A stretch of 39,882 nt of DNA from positions 70,199 through 110,080 of the forward strand of contig PBOR01000038.1 of the NCBI GenBank assembly GCA_002724395.1. The letters are read 5' to 3'. A program made the translations under genes and the position numbers. The notes below the pieces were generated by a model. It searched no databases and was not told the origin of the DNA. It was given only the letters and a program-made list of their open reading frames with translations. This document shows, piece by piece, positions 8,296 through 17,426 of the stretch. The first letter of the stretch is position 1, and each line of letters opens with the position of its first letter. This stretch comes from Rhodospirillaceae bacterium (GTDB taxonomy: Bacteria; Pseudomonadota; Alphaproteobacteria; UBA8366).

Positions 8296-9180
8296 TTAGA
8301 TCTCTGACAGTTTTAATTTTGCGATGGCAATTCCAGACTCGCCGGCAACCGAATAGAGAAGATAGATTCTTTGTCCATCGTTGAAGATGGCGGGGTCTCG
8401 GAGTTGGCGCACTCGGCCTTTGGCGAGCCCGCGTTCGGACGCTACGAGTTTGAGGCCGCCCCCTTCATAGTCGCGGTCCGGTTCAAGCAGTAGATTAGGT
8501 GAAGTAGGCGTCCAGTCGTCCCAGTCATCGGTTAAGTCAATCTCGCTCCAGAGGATCCGCTCCGGCGTATCACCAACCTGAGTATAAAAAACGATTAATC
8601 GGTCCTGCAGCACCAGCAAGGCAGAATGGCGCATGCCGGGTTCGAATGGGTTTGGTCCAGTTTCAAAATTGGTCAGCCCATCGCGTGAGCGATAGAGCTG
8701 ACCGGGCATGGCTATAGAATAATACCAACCATCATGGCGGACGGTTCTCATATAAGGAAGGCCTAGTTGTTCATCTTGCGCCTCGAAGGTGAGCCCATCG
8801 GCGGAAAGTGCTACGCGGGTAAATTGTTTCTGCCCAGTATACGTTGGCTTAGGCGCACCATGGTAGTAAAGGCGGATACATTTTTCTTCATCGTCTACCA
8901 ATACGTCAGGTGAAGCTATATGCCCCTGAAATAGACTCTGCTTGAGCGGTAGCACGCCCGGTTCATATGTTTGCCATGGACCTTGCAGGTCGGTGGCATA
9001 TGCAAGCCGAATATAGCGTCCATCGTGATGTCCAAAGTATAAATAGTATTTTCCTAGTGGATTTTTGATCCAGCCAGGCACCTCGATCAGCGTGGGTCCG
9101 TTAACGTTATCGCCCATGCGCGCGTCCATATTAGGACGAATAATTGGCCCATCGGCGAATCGTTCAACATCGATTTTCAT
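8296..9180 (-). CDS. Five-bladed beta-propeller, GH43/GH32-like protein
   Basis: 294 residues with the repeated strand pattern of five-bladed propeller glycosidases of the GH43/GH32 type: NPLGKYYLYFGHHDG, IRLAYATDLQGPW, SPDVLVDDEEKCIRLYYHG, VALSADGLTFE and the closing RDPAIFNDGQRIYLLYSVAG. There is no signal peptide, so a cytoplasmic location is likely. The typical Asp-Asp-Glu glycosidase triad cannot be assigned with certainty by eye, so activity on a glycoside is only suggested. GAGAGAG lies 5-6 nt upstream of ATG 9180. It heads a minus-strand group with the ComA-like and SDR genes. The fold is confident, the function is not. Confidence 0.75.
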   Translation of the reverse strand: MKIDVERFADGPIIRPNMDARMGDNVNGPTLIEVPGWIKNPLGKYYLYFGHHDGRYIRLAYATDLQGPWQTYEPGVLPLKQSLFQGHIASPDVLVDDEEKCIRLYYHGAPKPTYTGQKQFTRVALSADGLTFEAQDEQLGLPYMRTVRHDGWYYSIAMPGQLYRSRDGLTNFETGPNPFEPGMRHSALLVLQDRLIVFYTQVGDTPERILWSEIDLTDDWDDWTPTSPNLLLEPDRDYEGGGLKLVASERGLAKGRVRQLRDPAIFNDGQRIYLLYSVAGESGIAIAKLKLSEI

Positions 9181-9239
9181 TTAAGCTCTCTCATTTCTCG
9201 CAAGAAACCTGTTTCCGTCTGGCATGCTACCTAATGGTC

Positions 9240-9261
9240 ATAGGGCTGAGCGAAGCCCTAT
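9240..9261. terminator. Hairpin between the CaiB and propeller genes
   Basis: ATAGGGCT (9240-9247) and AGCCCTAT (9254-9261) form a perfect 8-bp stem with a 6-nt loop in the 260-nt gap downstream of the CoA-transferase gene. There is no clear T-run on either strand, so it may be a weak terminator or an mRNA end-stabilising hairpin. Nothing else is seen in this gap. Confidence 0.3.
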
Positions 9262-9440
9262 AAGCATTATTCTAAGTTGCAGTGCGCTATGGTAGTAGGT
9301 TTAGAACCTCATGAGTCTTGCTCGTCGCGGTTTCAATTTTGATCTAGTTCATGGGCTAATCGGCAATCTGTCTAGTATCGATAGGCCCAAGTCGAACCAT
9401 CGTTAGGTCTAACTTCATAAAGTTTCTAGCAGCAGGGTGG

Positions 9441-10658
9441 TCACACGATCACCTCATTCTTGCGTAGCTCGTCAATCCTGGCATCGTCATACCCGAGAGA
9501 TTTTAGAACTTCGTTGTTGTATTCTCCATATTCTGGGGTCGGCATGCGGGCGCCTTTTTTGTGACCGTCGATATTGATGGCGTTTCCGTTGATTTGGACG
9601 TTACCTTTCTCAGGGTGTAGGGTCGACCAAGTGACGCCTAAATGCTTAATTTGTTCATCTTCGAGCATTTCCGCGATGTTGTATTGCGGTCCACACGGAA
9701 CGCCGATTTTGTTCAGTTTATCAACGCATTCTGCCGTAGTGAATTTTTGTGTTACGTTAGCAACCGCTTCATTTACTTTTACTCGGTTCTTAAACCTAAG
9801 GTCGTTATTAGCAAACTCCGGCACCTTGAGCAGTTCCTCGCAGTCGAGCGCCTTGCAAAAGCGTGCAAACATGTGGTCGCCGCCGGCTGCCAAGTTGACA
9901 TTGCCATCTTTTGTTGGATAGAGGCTGGTTGGCACGTTGATCGGGTGTTCGTTGCCCACTTGTGGTGGCAGGTCTTTGTCTATTGTCCACCGCGCAACTT
10001 GGTAGTCGAGCATACCGATCATCGCTTCAACTAGGGAGGTGTGTACCCAACGCCCTGTGCCCGTGCGATGACGTTCATGAAGGGCGCTTAAAACGCCGAT
10101 GGCAAGATACATGCCGGCAGTCAGGTCGCAAATGGGGATGCCGACGCGGAGCGGCCCTTGGCCAGGTATGCCAGTAATCGACTGGAGACCTCCCATCCCT
10201 TGGGCGATTTGGTCGACGCCTGGGCGTGGTGAATAAGGCCCAGTCTGGCCGAAGCCGGATATGCTGCCGTAAATGATTTTGGGATTAATTTCTTTGCAAT
10301 CATCGTAATTGATTTTGAGGCGGTTCTTCACATCCGCGCGGAAGTTCTCGACGATGATGTCTGCTTTTGCGACCATCTTCATGAAAATCTCATGACCCTC
10401 TTCTTTCTTGAGGTCTAGTGTCACGCTGCGTTTGTTGCGGTGTAGATTGAAGAAGTCCGGCTGCAGACGTTGTGTGTTTTGTCCCTTCATTCGCGGGTCT
10501 GCTTTGGCAGTGGCTTCTACTTTAATGACGTGAGCACCCCAGTCGGCCAGCATGCGCACGCAGGTTGGTCCGGCGCGAGCGCGGGTTAAGTCAAGGACTA
10601 CAAGATCGGACATCGGTAGATCGTTGTTGGCCGCAGCTGCTTCCAATGGATTAGTCAT
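9441..10658 (-). CDS. CaiB/BaiF family (class III) CoA-transferase
   Basis: 405 residues, the standard length of class III CoA-transferases, which move CoA between acids through an aspartyl-CoA thioester. Visible landmarks are VLDLTRARAGPTCVRMLADWGA near the N-terminus, ADIIVENFR, YGSISGFGQTGPY, and ICDLTAGMYLAIG, whose Asp178 corresponds to the catalytic aspartate. ATG 10658 is chosen over an ATG six codons earlier because AGGGAGA lies between the two with ideal spacing for 10658. It stands alone on the minus strand, 188 nt from the divergent 2OG oxygenase gene. Substrate unknown; the neighbourhood suggests activation of a carboxylic acid intermediate. Confidence 0.93.
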   Translation of the reverse strand: MTNPLEAAAANNDLPMSDLVVLDLTRARAGPTCVRMLADWGAHVIKVEATAKADPRMKGQNTQRLQPDFFNLHRNKRSVTLDLKKEEGHEIFMKMVAKADIIVENFRADVKNRLKINYDDCKEINPKIIYGSISGFGQTGPYSPRPGVDQIAQGMGGLQSITGIPGQGPLRVGIPICDLTAGMYLAIGVLSALHERHRTGTGRWVHTSLVEAMIGMLDYQVARWTIDKDLPPQVGNEHPINVPTSLYPTKDGNVNLAAGGDHMFARFCKALDCEELLKVPEFANNDLRFKNRVKVNEAVANVTQKFTTAECVDKLNKIGVPCGPQYNIAEMLEDEQIKHLGVTWSTLHPEKGNVQINGNAINIDGHKKGARMPTPEYGEYNNEVLKSLGYDDARIDELRKNEVIV

Positions 10659-10846
10659 GATAATTCTCCCTAGCATTTAATTTTTTGGAGCCTAACCCAA
10701 GCAGACATTGGTGCAAAGTAGCGTTGACCCCGTTAGACTGGTGCACAGAGATTGCTAAATTTCGAGCATACGGTCCTGGAAGCTGGTATTGGCTCTGGGA
10801 ATCACTTAGTAGAAACTAAATTTGATACGGTGACATAAATAAGAAA

Positions 10847-11515
10847 TTGAGATTGAATGTGCAAAATTCCATCATAACAATCGAAGAGGCCGCACTTTGG
10901 GCGACAACCTTATTTACAGCAATCAATCCGATCCATGATCAGATATCGGAACCCTTGAAGAAATTTATATACGATTATAAGGGTGATAGAGATGGTGAAA
11001 TTGAGAGTGAAATTGCGGCGGGCGTTAAGGCTGGTTTGTTTGAAAGTAAGTTCGATTTCTTTGATCAGGATAATACTGCTGTTCGCGGGTTGAGAGAGTT
11101 TTGCACCGCTGCGGTTTTAGAGGTTGCAAAACATGTTAATGGTCAATTTTGGCAAGAAGACGGAAAATGCTCACTTGAGTTCCACGAAAGTTGGTTTCAC
11201 ATCACGAATCATGGCGGTCAGCATGAATTTCATTATCACTCGAACTGCTCGTGGTGCGGGATTTATTACTTAGAAATTGGTGACGCTACGATGGAAAATG
11301 GTTGTAATAGATTTTTTGATCCTCGCACTGCGGCGCATGGGTATAGTGACTACGGTACTGCCTACATCAGCGAGAATAGCCGTTTTAATACGACCCCTAA
11401 AAATGGGAATCTTGTCATCTTTCCTTCTTATCTATACCACTCGGCGGCACCTTATGAAGGTGCGCAAGACCGCATAGTGGTCTCCTTTAATTCCAGTATT
11501 CATCACGAACCGTGA
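10847..11515 (+). CDS. Putative 2OG-Fe(II) oxygenase of the TIGR02466 type
   Basis: A 222-residue protein resembling the TIGR02466 / 2OG-FeII_Oxy_5 group. ESWFHITNHGGQHEFHYHSNCSW carries the proximal ligands (H129 and H131 in HYH), GIYYL follows, and PSYLYHSAAPY holds the distal H198. R209 in DRIVVSFN fits 2-oxoglutarate binding. The start is uncertain: TTG 10847, TTG 10853 and GTG 10859 are all possible and none has a strong ribosome binding site. It is divergent from the CoA-transferase gene and converges with the nitrilase-family gene. Members of this group are poorly characterised, so no substrate is proposed. Confidence 0.8.
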   Translation: MRLNVQNSIITIEEAALWATTLFTAINPIHDQISEPLKKFIYDYKGDRDGEIESEIAAGVKAGLFESKFDFFDQDNTAVRGLREFCTAAVLEVAKHVNGQFWQEDGKCSLEFHESWFHITNHGGQHEFHYHSNCSWCGIYYLEIGDATMENGCNRFFDPRTAAHGYSDYGTAYISENSRFNTTPKNGNLVIFPSYLYHSAAPYEGAQDRIVVSFNSSIHHEP

Positions 11516-11648
11516 TCCGAAGGGTAGCGAAAACACGAGGCACAACCATTATCATTAGCATCCGCCTAGAGCACAGAAATGCAAGGTATGGTAACGTCGG
11601 ATAGAAATCTGGTCATTAGGCGTAGTTTTCTACTAGGCTGATAAATGC

Positions 11649-11665
11649 CCACTTTTATGAAGTGG
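11649..11665. terminator. Small hairpin between convergent genes
   Basis: CCACTT (11649-11654) and AAGTGG (11660-11665) form a perfect 6-bp stem around TTATG. It lies in the 163-nt gap between the convergent oxygenase and nitrilase-family genes, so a two-way terminator is plausible, though no long T-run follows. Confidence 0.3.
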
Positions 11666-11678
11666 CGCCCATTAGCTG

Positions 11679-12611
11679 TTATCCGCTTACGCCCCGCTGT
11701 GACGTAATAATTCCGTATTCTTCAATTCGGCGGTTTTTCTCGAAATTGAACATGAGACGACGCGACTCTTCGGCGGCGTCTAAATCAATCGTATGCGTTA
11801 CAACCTCGTCGTTAAGTGACTTGGTTTGGGCGGCGAATTGTCCGTTGGGATCGACAATAACGCTAGAGCCGACCATGGGCGAGCCGTCTTCGATGCCTGC
11901 CTTGGCAACGCTGACCACCCAATTCGCATTTTGATAGGCACCGGCTTGGACGGTGAGATTACTATGATAGGTGTAAAGTTCATGCTCGTCTGCGCCAGTA
12001 TGGCGATTTACCGCTACCGAGTTGTAACCAATGACCGTTACTTCTGAACCTTTTAAGGCTAGAACGCGAAACGTCTCAGGCCAGCGCCGATCATTACATA
12101 TGGCCATGCCAATTTTGGCACCTAAAGCTTCTACAACCGGGAAGCCGAGATTGCCAATTTCGAAATAGCGTTTTTCTAATTGCTGGCGCGCATATTCTGC
12201 CACTGGTGCCTTCGTCCCGGGTAGATGAATTTTTCGGTATTTCCCGACAATTTCGCCATTATTATCTACAAGAATGGCCGTGTTGAATCGTTTTTTTTGT
12301 CCTTCTTCTTCGGCTAGCTCCGCGTAACCCACATAAAATCCAACATTGAGTTTCCGTGCGGCATCGAAAAGCTTCTGTGTATTTGGGCTTGGCATTTCAG
12401 CCTCAAAATATTGATCGAGTTCTTCCTCATCGCTAATCTCATAACGCGGGAAAAATGTGGTGAAGGCTAGTTCTGGTAAGACTACCAATTGCGCGCCGTC
12501 CTTGGCCCCTTGTTCTACTAAATCGATCAAACGTTCGACGATAGATTCGCGGCTGTCGTTTGGCTGGTGTGGACCTGTTTGGGCGGCGGAGATGGTGATA
12601 GTTCTGGCCAT
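11679..12611 (-). CDS. Nitrilase-superfamily amidohydrolase, N-carbamoyl-D-amino acid hydrolase-like
   Basis: 310 residues closely following N-carbamoyl-D-amino-acid amidohydrolases, which split carbamoyl amino acids to amino acid, CO2 and ammonia. Shared stretches include PELAFTTFFPR, VGYAEL, KRRFNTAILVD-type sequence, GKYRKIHLPG, LEKRYFE-GNLGFPV and CNDRRWPETFRV. The Glu-Lys-Cys triad is E47, K127 and C172 counted from ATG 12611. An ATG two codons earlier exists, but GGAAAG is better spaced for 12611 and the N-terminus then matches the family. It is cytoplasmic, with no signal peptide. It is transcribed divergently from the TauD gene at 12758. The true substrate might be another carbamoyl or amide compound of the local pathway. 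Confidence 0.88.
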   Translation of the reverse strand: MARTITISAAQTGPHQPNDSRESIVERLIDLVEQGAKDGAQLVVLPELAFTTFFPRYEISDEEELDQYFEAEMPSPNTQKLFDAARKLNVGFYVGYAELAEEEGQKKRFNTAILVDNNGEIVGKYRKIHLPGTKAPVAEYARQQLEKRYFEIGNLGFPVVEALGAKIGMAICNDRRWPETFRVLALKGSEVTVIGYNSVAVNRHTGADEHELYTYHSNLTVQAGAYQNANWVVSVAKAGIEDGSPMVGSSVIVDPNGQFAAQTKSLNDEVVTHTIDLDAAEESRRLMFNFEKNRRIEEYGIITSQRGVSG

Positions 12612-12757
12612 GGGCATACTTTCCGTGAGTGGGTAGTGACGCGATCATTATCGGAAGTTACAATAGCAGCTTATTATATAAAATTTTAGTATGTGGGCGC
12701 AGGCTGATGTGCAAAAAAACCGCTTTCAGGATTGGGGTAACCTAGCGAGAGATATGA

Positions 12758-13636
12758 ATGACGCTTGAATTCAAACCTATGGGTGCAGCTCTTGGCGCCG
12801 ATGTTTTGGGGCTAGATGTAAACAACGTATCTGCAGATGACGCGGTTCGGTTACGCCAAGGGTTTTTGGATTTTCTAGTGTTGCGATTACGTGGGACTGA
12901 TCTTGATGACGGTCGGTTTCTGAATTTTGCGCGTGTTTTTGGTGAGTTGGAATTATCGCCAAAGGCTATTTTTGATGGCGAAGGGTGGATCAAGGGTCAT
13001 CCGGAACTAAGCCAAGTATCAAACAAGAAGGTAGCCGGGAAAAATATTGGCAGCCTCAGTAATGTCGAATTAGTTTGGCATACGGATATGTCCTATATTG
13101 AGACACCGCCAACTGCGAGCTTACTCTATGCGCTAGAGCTACCTTCGAGTGGCGGAGATACTAGCTTTCTAAATATGTATAGTGCTTATGAAACACTTCC
13201 CGGAGGTTTGAAAAAAATTGCCGAAAGCGGTTCTATTCGCCATGACGAACGCTATAATTCGTCAGGTGTAGTTCGTTCGGGGTATTCGAAAGAAAAGATT
13301 GAGGACTTGACCCAAGCACCGGGTGCACGCCACCCGATCGTGCGAACCCACCCGGAATCCGGTCGTCAAGCGCTGTTCTTGGGTCGACGACCCAATAGCT
13401 GGATAGTTGGTATGCCAGTTGATGAATCCGAAGAAGTGCTTGATGCCCTTTGGGCCCATGCGACTGCAAATTCAAACTTTACCTGGACGCAGAAGTGGCA
13501 GCTCGGAGATGTAATCATTTGGGATAATCGTTGTGCTATGCATAAGCGTGATTCGTTTGATGATGCCGAGGTTCGTCATATGCATCGGACGGTTATTAAG
13601 GGCGACAAGCCATTCTACCGTTCGGCGGCGGCTTAA
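12758..13636 (+). CDS. TauD/TfdA-family Fe(II)/2-oxoglutarate dioxygenase
   Basis: 292 residues with H108-T-D110 in VWHTDMSY, H262 in WDNRCAMH and R277 15 residues later, the complete iron and 2-oxoglutarate site. It shares HTDMSY-E-PP and SGG/KGGDT-FLNMY with the next gene and is clearly paralogous to it and to the protein at 3987. ATG 12758 is used, with GAGAGA upstream; a nearby ATG at 12754 stops after four codons. The next dioxygenase gene begins 3 nt after the stop, so the two are co-translated. Substrate unknown. Confidence 0.93.
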   Translation: MTLEFKPMGAALGADVLGLDVNNVSADDAVRLRQGFLDFLVLRLRGTDLDDGRFLNFARVFGELELSPKAIFDGEGWIKGHPELSQVSNKKVAGKNIGSLSNVELVWHTDMSYIETPPTASLLYALELPSSGGDTSFLNMYSAYETLPGGLKKIAESGSIRHDERYNSSGVVRSGYSKEKIEDLTQAPGARHPIVRTHPESGRQALFLGRRPNSWIVGMPVDESEEVLDALWAHATANSNFTWTQKWQLGDVIIWDNRCAMHKRDSFDDAEVRHMHRTVIKGDKPFYRSAAA

Positions 13637-13639
13637 ATT

Positions 13640-14518
13640 ATGACAGTCATTGTCACCTCTACCGGTGCTGCTTGTGGTGCTGATGTTTCCGGGTTCGATA
13701 TTGCAGATTTTTCTGATCGTGAATTTGCGGTTATTAAGCAAGCGTTGCTCGATTATTTAGTGATACGGGTGCGCGGTCAAAAATTCGATGACGCCGTTCA
13801 TCGAGCCTTCACGCAACGATTTGGCAAACTGGAATATTCCCCGACGACAAAGTTTAGCGGCAAGCCTTGGCTGCCAGATTTCCCCGAGATGAGCCAGATT
13901 ACCAATAAAATGATAGATGGTAAGCCGATGGGTACGCTTGGCGATCGAGAGGCTTTTTGGCATACGGACATGTCTTATATTGAAGAGCCACCGCTGGGCA
14001 GCTTGCTACATGCATTCGAAGTGCCACCAAAGGGTGGCGATACCGAATTTCTGAATATGTACCGGGCGCTTGAGGAAATGCCCGCTGCGCTGCGGACTAC
14101 TATTGAGCCGCTCCAGATCAAGCATGAGAGTATTCATTCGTCGGACGGCAGTTTGCGCAATGGCAAGAAAGAGCCGGAGAGTGGCGACGTGCGAGAAATG
14201 GAAGGGGTGAACCATTGTATTATAAGAACCCACCCAGAAACTGGTCGCGATGCACTTTTTTTAGGGCGACGCAACAATGCCTATGTAGTGGGTATGGCGT
14301 TGAGTGAAAGCGAAGCATTGCTTGATAAATTATGGGCTTATGTGGCGGGCCGTCGAGATTTGACTTGGCGGCAAGTATGGGAAGTGGATGACTTAATTAT
14401 GTGGGACAATCGTTGTACTATGCATCGGCGTGACGCTTTCGATGGTGATAGATATATCCGTATGATGCACCGTACCGTTGTAAAGGGAGACCGCCCTTTT
14501 TATGGTGCTGCCATCTAA
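13640..14518 (+). CDS. TauD/TfdA-family Fe(II)/2-oxoglutarate dioxygenase
   Basis: 292 residues, second of three consecutive dioxygenases. Metal ligands are H108 and D110 (FWHTDMSY) and H262 (WDNRCTMHRRD); R278 is the likely 2-oxoglutarate arginine. It is the same length as its upstream neighbour and shares its FLGRR-N and VVGM/IVGMP motifs, so it is a tandem paralogue, but the residues between 150 and 190 have diverged strongly (KHESIHSSDG here). That suggests a different or broadened substrate. It starts 3 nt after the previous stop and is followed 17 nt later by a third, less related dioxygenase. Confidence 0.93.
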   Translation: MTVIVTSTGAACGADVSGFDIADFSDREFAVIKQALLDYLVIRVRGQKFDDAVHRAFTQRFGKLEYSPTTKFSGKPWLPDFPEMSQITNKMIDGKPMGTLGDREAFWHTDMSYIEEPPLGSLLHAFEVPPKGGDTEFLNMYRALEEMPAALRTTIEPLQIKHESIHSSDGSLRNGKKEPESGDVREMEGVNHCIIRTHPETGRDALFLGRRNNAYVVGMALSESEALLDKLWAYVAGRRDLTWRQVWEVDDLIMWDNRCTMHRRDAFDGDRYIRMMHRTVVKGDRPFYGAAI

Positions 14519-14535
14519 TTGAAGGAACGTGAAAC

Positions 14536-15612
14536 GTGGATGCAAAAATACATCTCGAGCGTCGACCGGCTATTTCTGGTAAACAGGTAGTGGATCCCGC
14601 AGCCTGGAAACCGCATGTTCTAGCTCAGACGGATGATTGGAAATACACTTTTAATAGCGGAGATATTGCTGAGATTTCGGCGGCGGTAGATGCTGTGCAG
14701 GCACAGGGTCTAGATCTAATTAATTTGAATCGGGATTCTTTTCCGCTCCCCACGGTTTCATCGATTCTAGGGCGTATTAAATCAGAACTACTCGACGGGA
14801 AGGGTGTGTTTTTAATGCACGGATTCCCGGTTGAAGAATGGTCTGTTGAGCGTGTCGCTATCGCTTATCTTGGTATGGGGCATTACATCGGTGAGCCGGT
14901 TTCGCAAAATGCTATGGGTCATATATTGGGCCATGTCAAAAGTCTCGGTGGCAGCTATTTTGATCCGAAGAACCGTGGCTATAATACCAGCGCAGGATTA
15001 CCGTTTCATGCGGATTCTAGTGATATAACCGGACTTTTGTGCAAGCAGACTGCAAAGGCTGGAGGCTTGAGCCGTGTGGTGAGTACCGTCGAACTCCACA
15101 ATGTGATGACCGAAAGACGACCAGAGCTGGCGGCTGAGTTGGCAAAACCGATTTATCGAGACCGCCGAAATGAAGTGCCGGAAGGCAAATTGCCATATTA
15201 TAAATTGCCGGTGTTTAATTATTGTGAGGGTCATCTTTCTGTAAGTATGTCGCGAGGCTATATCGAGTCCGCACAACGCTTCGAAGAGTTGCCTCGGTTT
15301 TCGCCGCAATTACGCGCCGCCCTTAATATGATTGATGAGCTTAATGAAGAACTCGCCTTTGATATGGAATTGCAGGTGGGTGACATTCAATGGGTCCACA
15401 ATCATGTGACCTCTCATTCGCGTACCGAATATTTTGATTGGGAAAAGCAAGAAAAACGACGGCACTTGTTTAGGTTGTGGTTATCTACGCCAGATGGTCG
15501 TCCTCTGCCTCAAGAATATGGCGAACGCTTCCATAGCCTAGAGGCGGGTCAGAGGCCCGTTGGGGGGATTTTGGTGCCGGGTACTAAGTTAATCGCACCC
15601 TTGGACGCCTAA
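14536..15612 (+). CDS. TauD/TfdA-family dioxygenase, longer divergent type
   Basis: A 358-residue member of the TauD/TfdA superfamily from a different branch than its neighbours. It has about 65 extra N-terminal residues and a site of the form FHADSSD (H158, D160) with distal H294 in VTSHSRTEY and Arg residues in RRHLFRLWL (R309, R313). Proteins with this HSR...RLWL pattern are often annotated simply as TauD/TfdA dioxygenases without known substrate. GTG 14536 is the start, with GAAGGAACG placed well upstream. It closes a three-gene dioxygenase operon; the 288 nt after it hold no recognisable gene, only AT-rich sequence ahead of the GST gene. Confidence 0.9.
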   Translation: MDAKIHLERRPAISGKQVVDPAAWKPHVLAQTDDWKYTFNSGDIAEISAAVDAVQAQGLDLINLNRDSFPLPTVSSILGRIKSELLDGKGVFLMHGFPVEEWSVERVAIAYLGMGHYIGEPVSQNAMGHILGHVKSLGGSYFDPKNRGYNTSAGLPFHADSSDITGLLCKQTAKAGGLSRVVSTVELHNVMTERRPELAAELAKPIYRDRRNEVPEGKLPYYKLPVFNYCEGHLSVSMSRGYIESAQRFEELPRFSPQLRAALNMIDELNEELAFDMELQVGDIQWVHNHVTSHSRTEYFDWEKQEKRRHLFRLWLSTPDGRPLPQEYGERFHSLEAGQRPVGGILVPGTKLIAPLDA

Positions 15613-15900
15613 GGACTTCTATTTCGAGCTTATCATTGGATTTGTGACTGTTTCTGATCCTATTTTTTCGGCATATATTGGAAATAGATACTTGTTGTGG
15701 AGAGCGTCGGCGTACTGGGGCTTCACTATAGTACCATACTAATTTTTAGGAGCATCAAGTTGGTAGGTATTGCCTTGGCCTTGTCTAGGCTTGTTGCTTC
15801 TTTGCGGAGTCCGCCTCTCTGGGCACGATAGGGAAACTGCTATTGGGGTAAAGACCAAGCTTTGCCAATGAGTTGGTTTAACTACAAAAGGAGATGCGTA

Positions 15901-16572
15901 ATGACATTCAAACTCTGGGGCCGCCCTACATCGGCCCGAACGGAAAAAGTGATGCTGGCTCTGGCTGAGCTAAACATTGAACATGACTATATTTTGTCTA
16001 GCGCAACAATGGGTCCGGACGGATCTGTTACAAAAGGGGGCAAAGCGTTTGGTATCGTGGATACACCGGAATATCTTGCTATGAATCCGAACGGCACGGT
16101 GCCAACTATAAATGATAATGGCTATGTGCTCTGGGAGTCGAATGCCATTATTCAGTATCTTGGTATGAAGTACGACCCTGGCTTATTTTATGACAATGAT
16201 ATCGAGACATATGGATCCGCCGCGCGCTGGCTCATGTGGGAAAATAATCAATTGATTCCACCAATGCATGAATTGGTTATGCATCTCGTTCGTCTGCCGG
16301 AAGATCAGCGCGACACGCGCGAGGCGGAAAAGGCTCGGCAAAAACTGATTAAGGAATTTACTATCATTGAAGAGCAATTGGGGAAGACTGAATATATTGC
16401 CGCAAATCGTTGGACCATGGGCGATATTCCACTCACCATTCGATGCCATCGGTGGCATTTATTTGATATTGAGCGCCCTGATATGCCGAACCTACGCCGT
16501 TATTATTCAGCGGTTCAGAAACGTCCATCTTTTCAAAGCATCGCTGATCCTGCGATGCATGTCGAAGGTTAG
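15901..16572 (+). CDS. Glutathione S-transferase family protein
   Basis: 223 residues with the thioredoxin-like N-terminal domain (KLWGRPTSARTEKVMLALAEL, then NPNGTVPTIND with the cis-Pro at 64-68, and WESNAIIQYL for glutathione binding) and an all-helical C-terminal domain ending in a MGDIPLT-type segment. Ser10 or Ser11 is the likely glutathione-activating residue. ATG 15901 is chosen because AAAAGGAG lies just ahead of it; an in-frame ATG 13 codons earlier has none. Its stop overlaps the stop of the convergent TauD/TfdA gene. A role in thioether cleavage, dehalogenation or detoxification within the local pathway is possible but not shown. Confidence 0.92.
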   Translation: MTFKLWGRPTSARTEKVMLALAELNIEHDYILSSATMGPDGSVTKGGKAFGIVDTPEYLAMNPNGTVPTINDNGYVLWESNAIIQYLGMKYDPGLFYDNDIETYGSAARWLMWENNQLIPPMHELVMHLVRLPEDQRDTREAEKARQKLIKEFTIIEEQLGKTEYIAANRWTMGDIPLTIRCHRWHLFDIERPDMPNLRRYYSAVQKRPSFQSIADPAMHVEG

Positions 16573-17426
16573 GCGGTAGGACCGTCGCCAGCGACGGTCG
16601 TGCGGTGCAGGATTCTTTTGTATTTGGTGCCGTCCCAAGGCCGTCCACGATGCAGTACGGCCCGGTTATCCCAAATTGTCAGGTCGCCGTCATTCCATTT
16701 GTGGGCATAGACGAATTCATCCTGGGTTATATGACCCATCAACTCCTTTAAGAGTGCTGCGCCGTCTTCCTTGGACATACCCTCGATTTCGCCTGCATGC
16801 CCACCGGTGTAAAGCGCTTTGCGGCCATTCACAGGATTAGAGCGAATGATAGCCTGGCGGACAGGCGGTAAGTTTTTTTTCTGCCAATCGTTTAATTTAC
16901 CGCCGACCATTCTGCGCGTGTTGGCGAAAGCATGAATGGCAATTTTATCGTCGAGAAAATCTTTCATGCCCTGGTCGAGTGCATCATAGGCGGCGCGAAG
17001 GCAGGCGAATTCGGTTTCACCACCTTCTGGCGGCAATATCCGCGCATGCAGCATGGAACACAGAGATGGGACCGGTTTAAAGGAACTATCCGTATGCCAG
17101 ATCATGTTGGCAGATTGATAGATCATGCGGTCGTCGTCTGGGGGGATAAGCGAACCATCCGGTTCTTCGTTATGCATGCGTGATATATGTTGTGGGTTAC
17201 TATCGTTGGCCAAATGTGGCGCCATCATCTCTAAAGGACCGTAACGCCTGGAAAACTCCATCTGGCGTTCATCATCCAGGTCTTGGGATGGTAACACTAT
17301 TACTGAATATTCCTCAAATGCGGTGCGAAGCGCATTGAAGTCATCATCAGATACACCGGTTGCGATATCAATCCCTTCAACGCGGGCGGCAAAGTGCGAG
17401 TGCAGTTTCGTGACTTTAATCGTCAT
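16569..17426 (-). CDS. TauD/TfdA-family Fe(II)/2-oxoglutarate dioxygenase, TfdA-like
   Basis: 285 residues with H111-T-D113 in IWHTDSSF, H259 in WDNRAVLHRG and R275 in LHRTT. The HTDSSF, PPEGGETEF and IWDNRAVLHRGRPWD stretches resemble the TfdA / alpha-ketoglutarate-dependent 2,4-D dioxygenase group more than taurine dioxygenase. ATG 17426 is chosen because AAGGAA precedes it; the frame is open 36 codons further, but that region overlaps a membrane protein gene in another frame. Its stop codon interlocks with that of the convergent GST gene at 16569-16572. Substrate unknown. Confidence 0.92.
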   Translation of the reverse strand: MTIKVTKLHSHFAARVEGIDIATGVSDDDFNALRTAFEEYSVIVLPSQDLDDERQMEFSRRYGPLEMMAPHLANDSNPQHISRMHNEEPDGSLIPPDDDRMIYQSANMIWHTDSSFKPVPSLCSMLHARILPPEGGETEFACLRAAYDALDQGMKDFLDDKIAIHAFANTRRMVGGKLNDWQKKNLPPVRQAIIRSNPVNGRKALYTGGHAGEIEGMSKEDGAALLKELMGHITQDEFVYAHKWNDGDLTIWDNRAVLHRGRPWDGTKYKRILHRTTVAGDGPTA

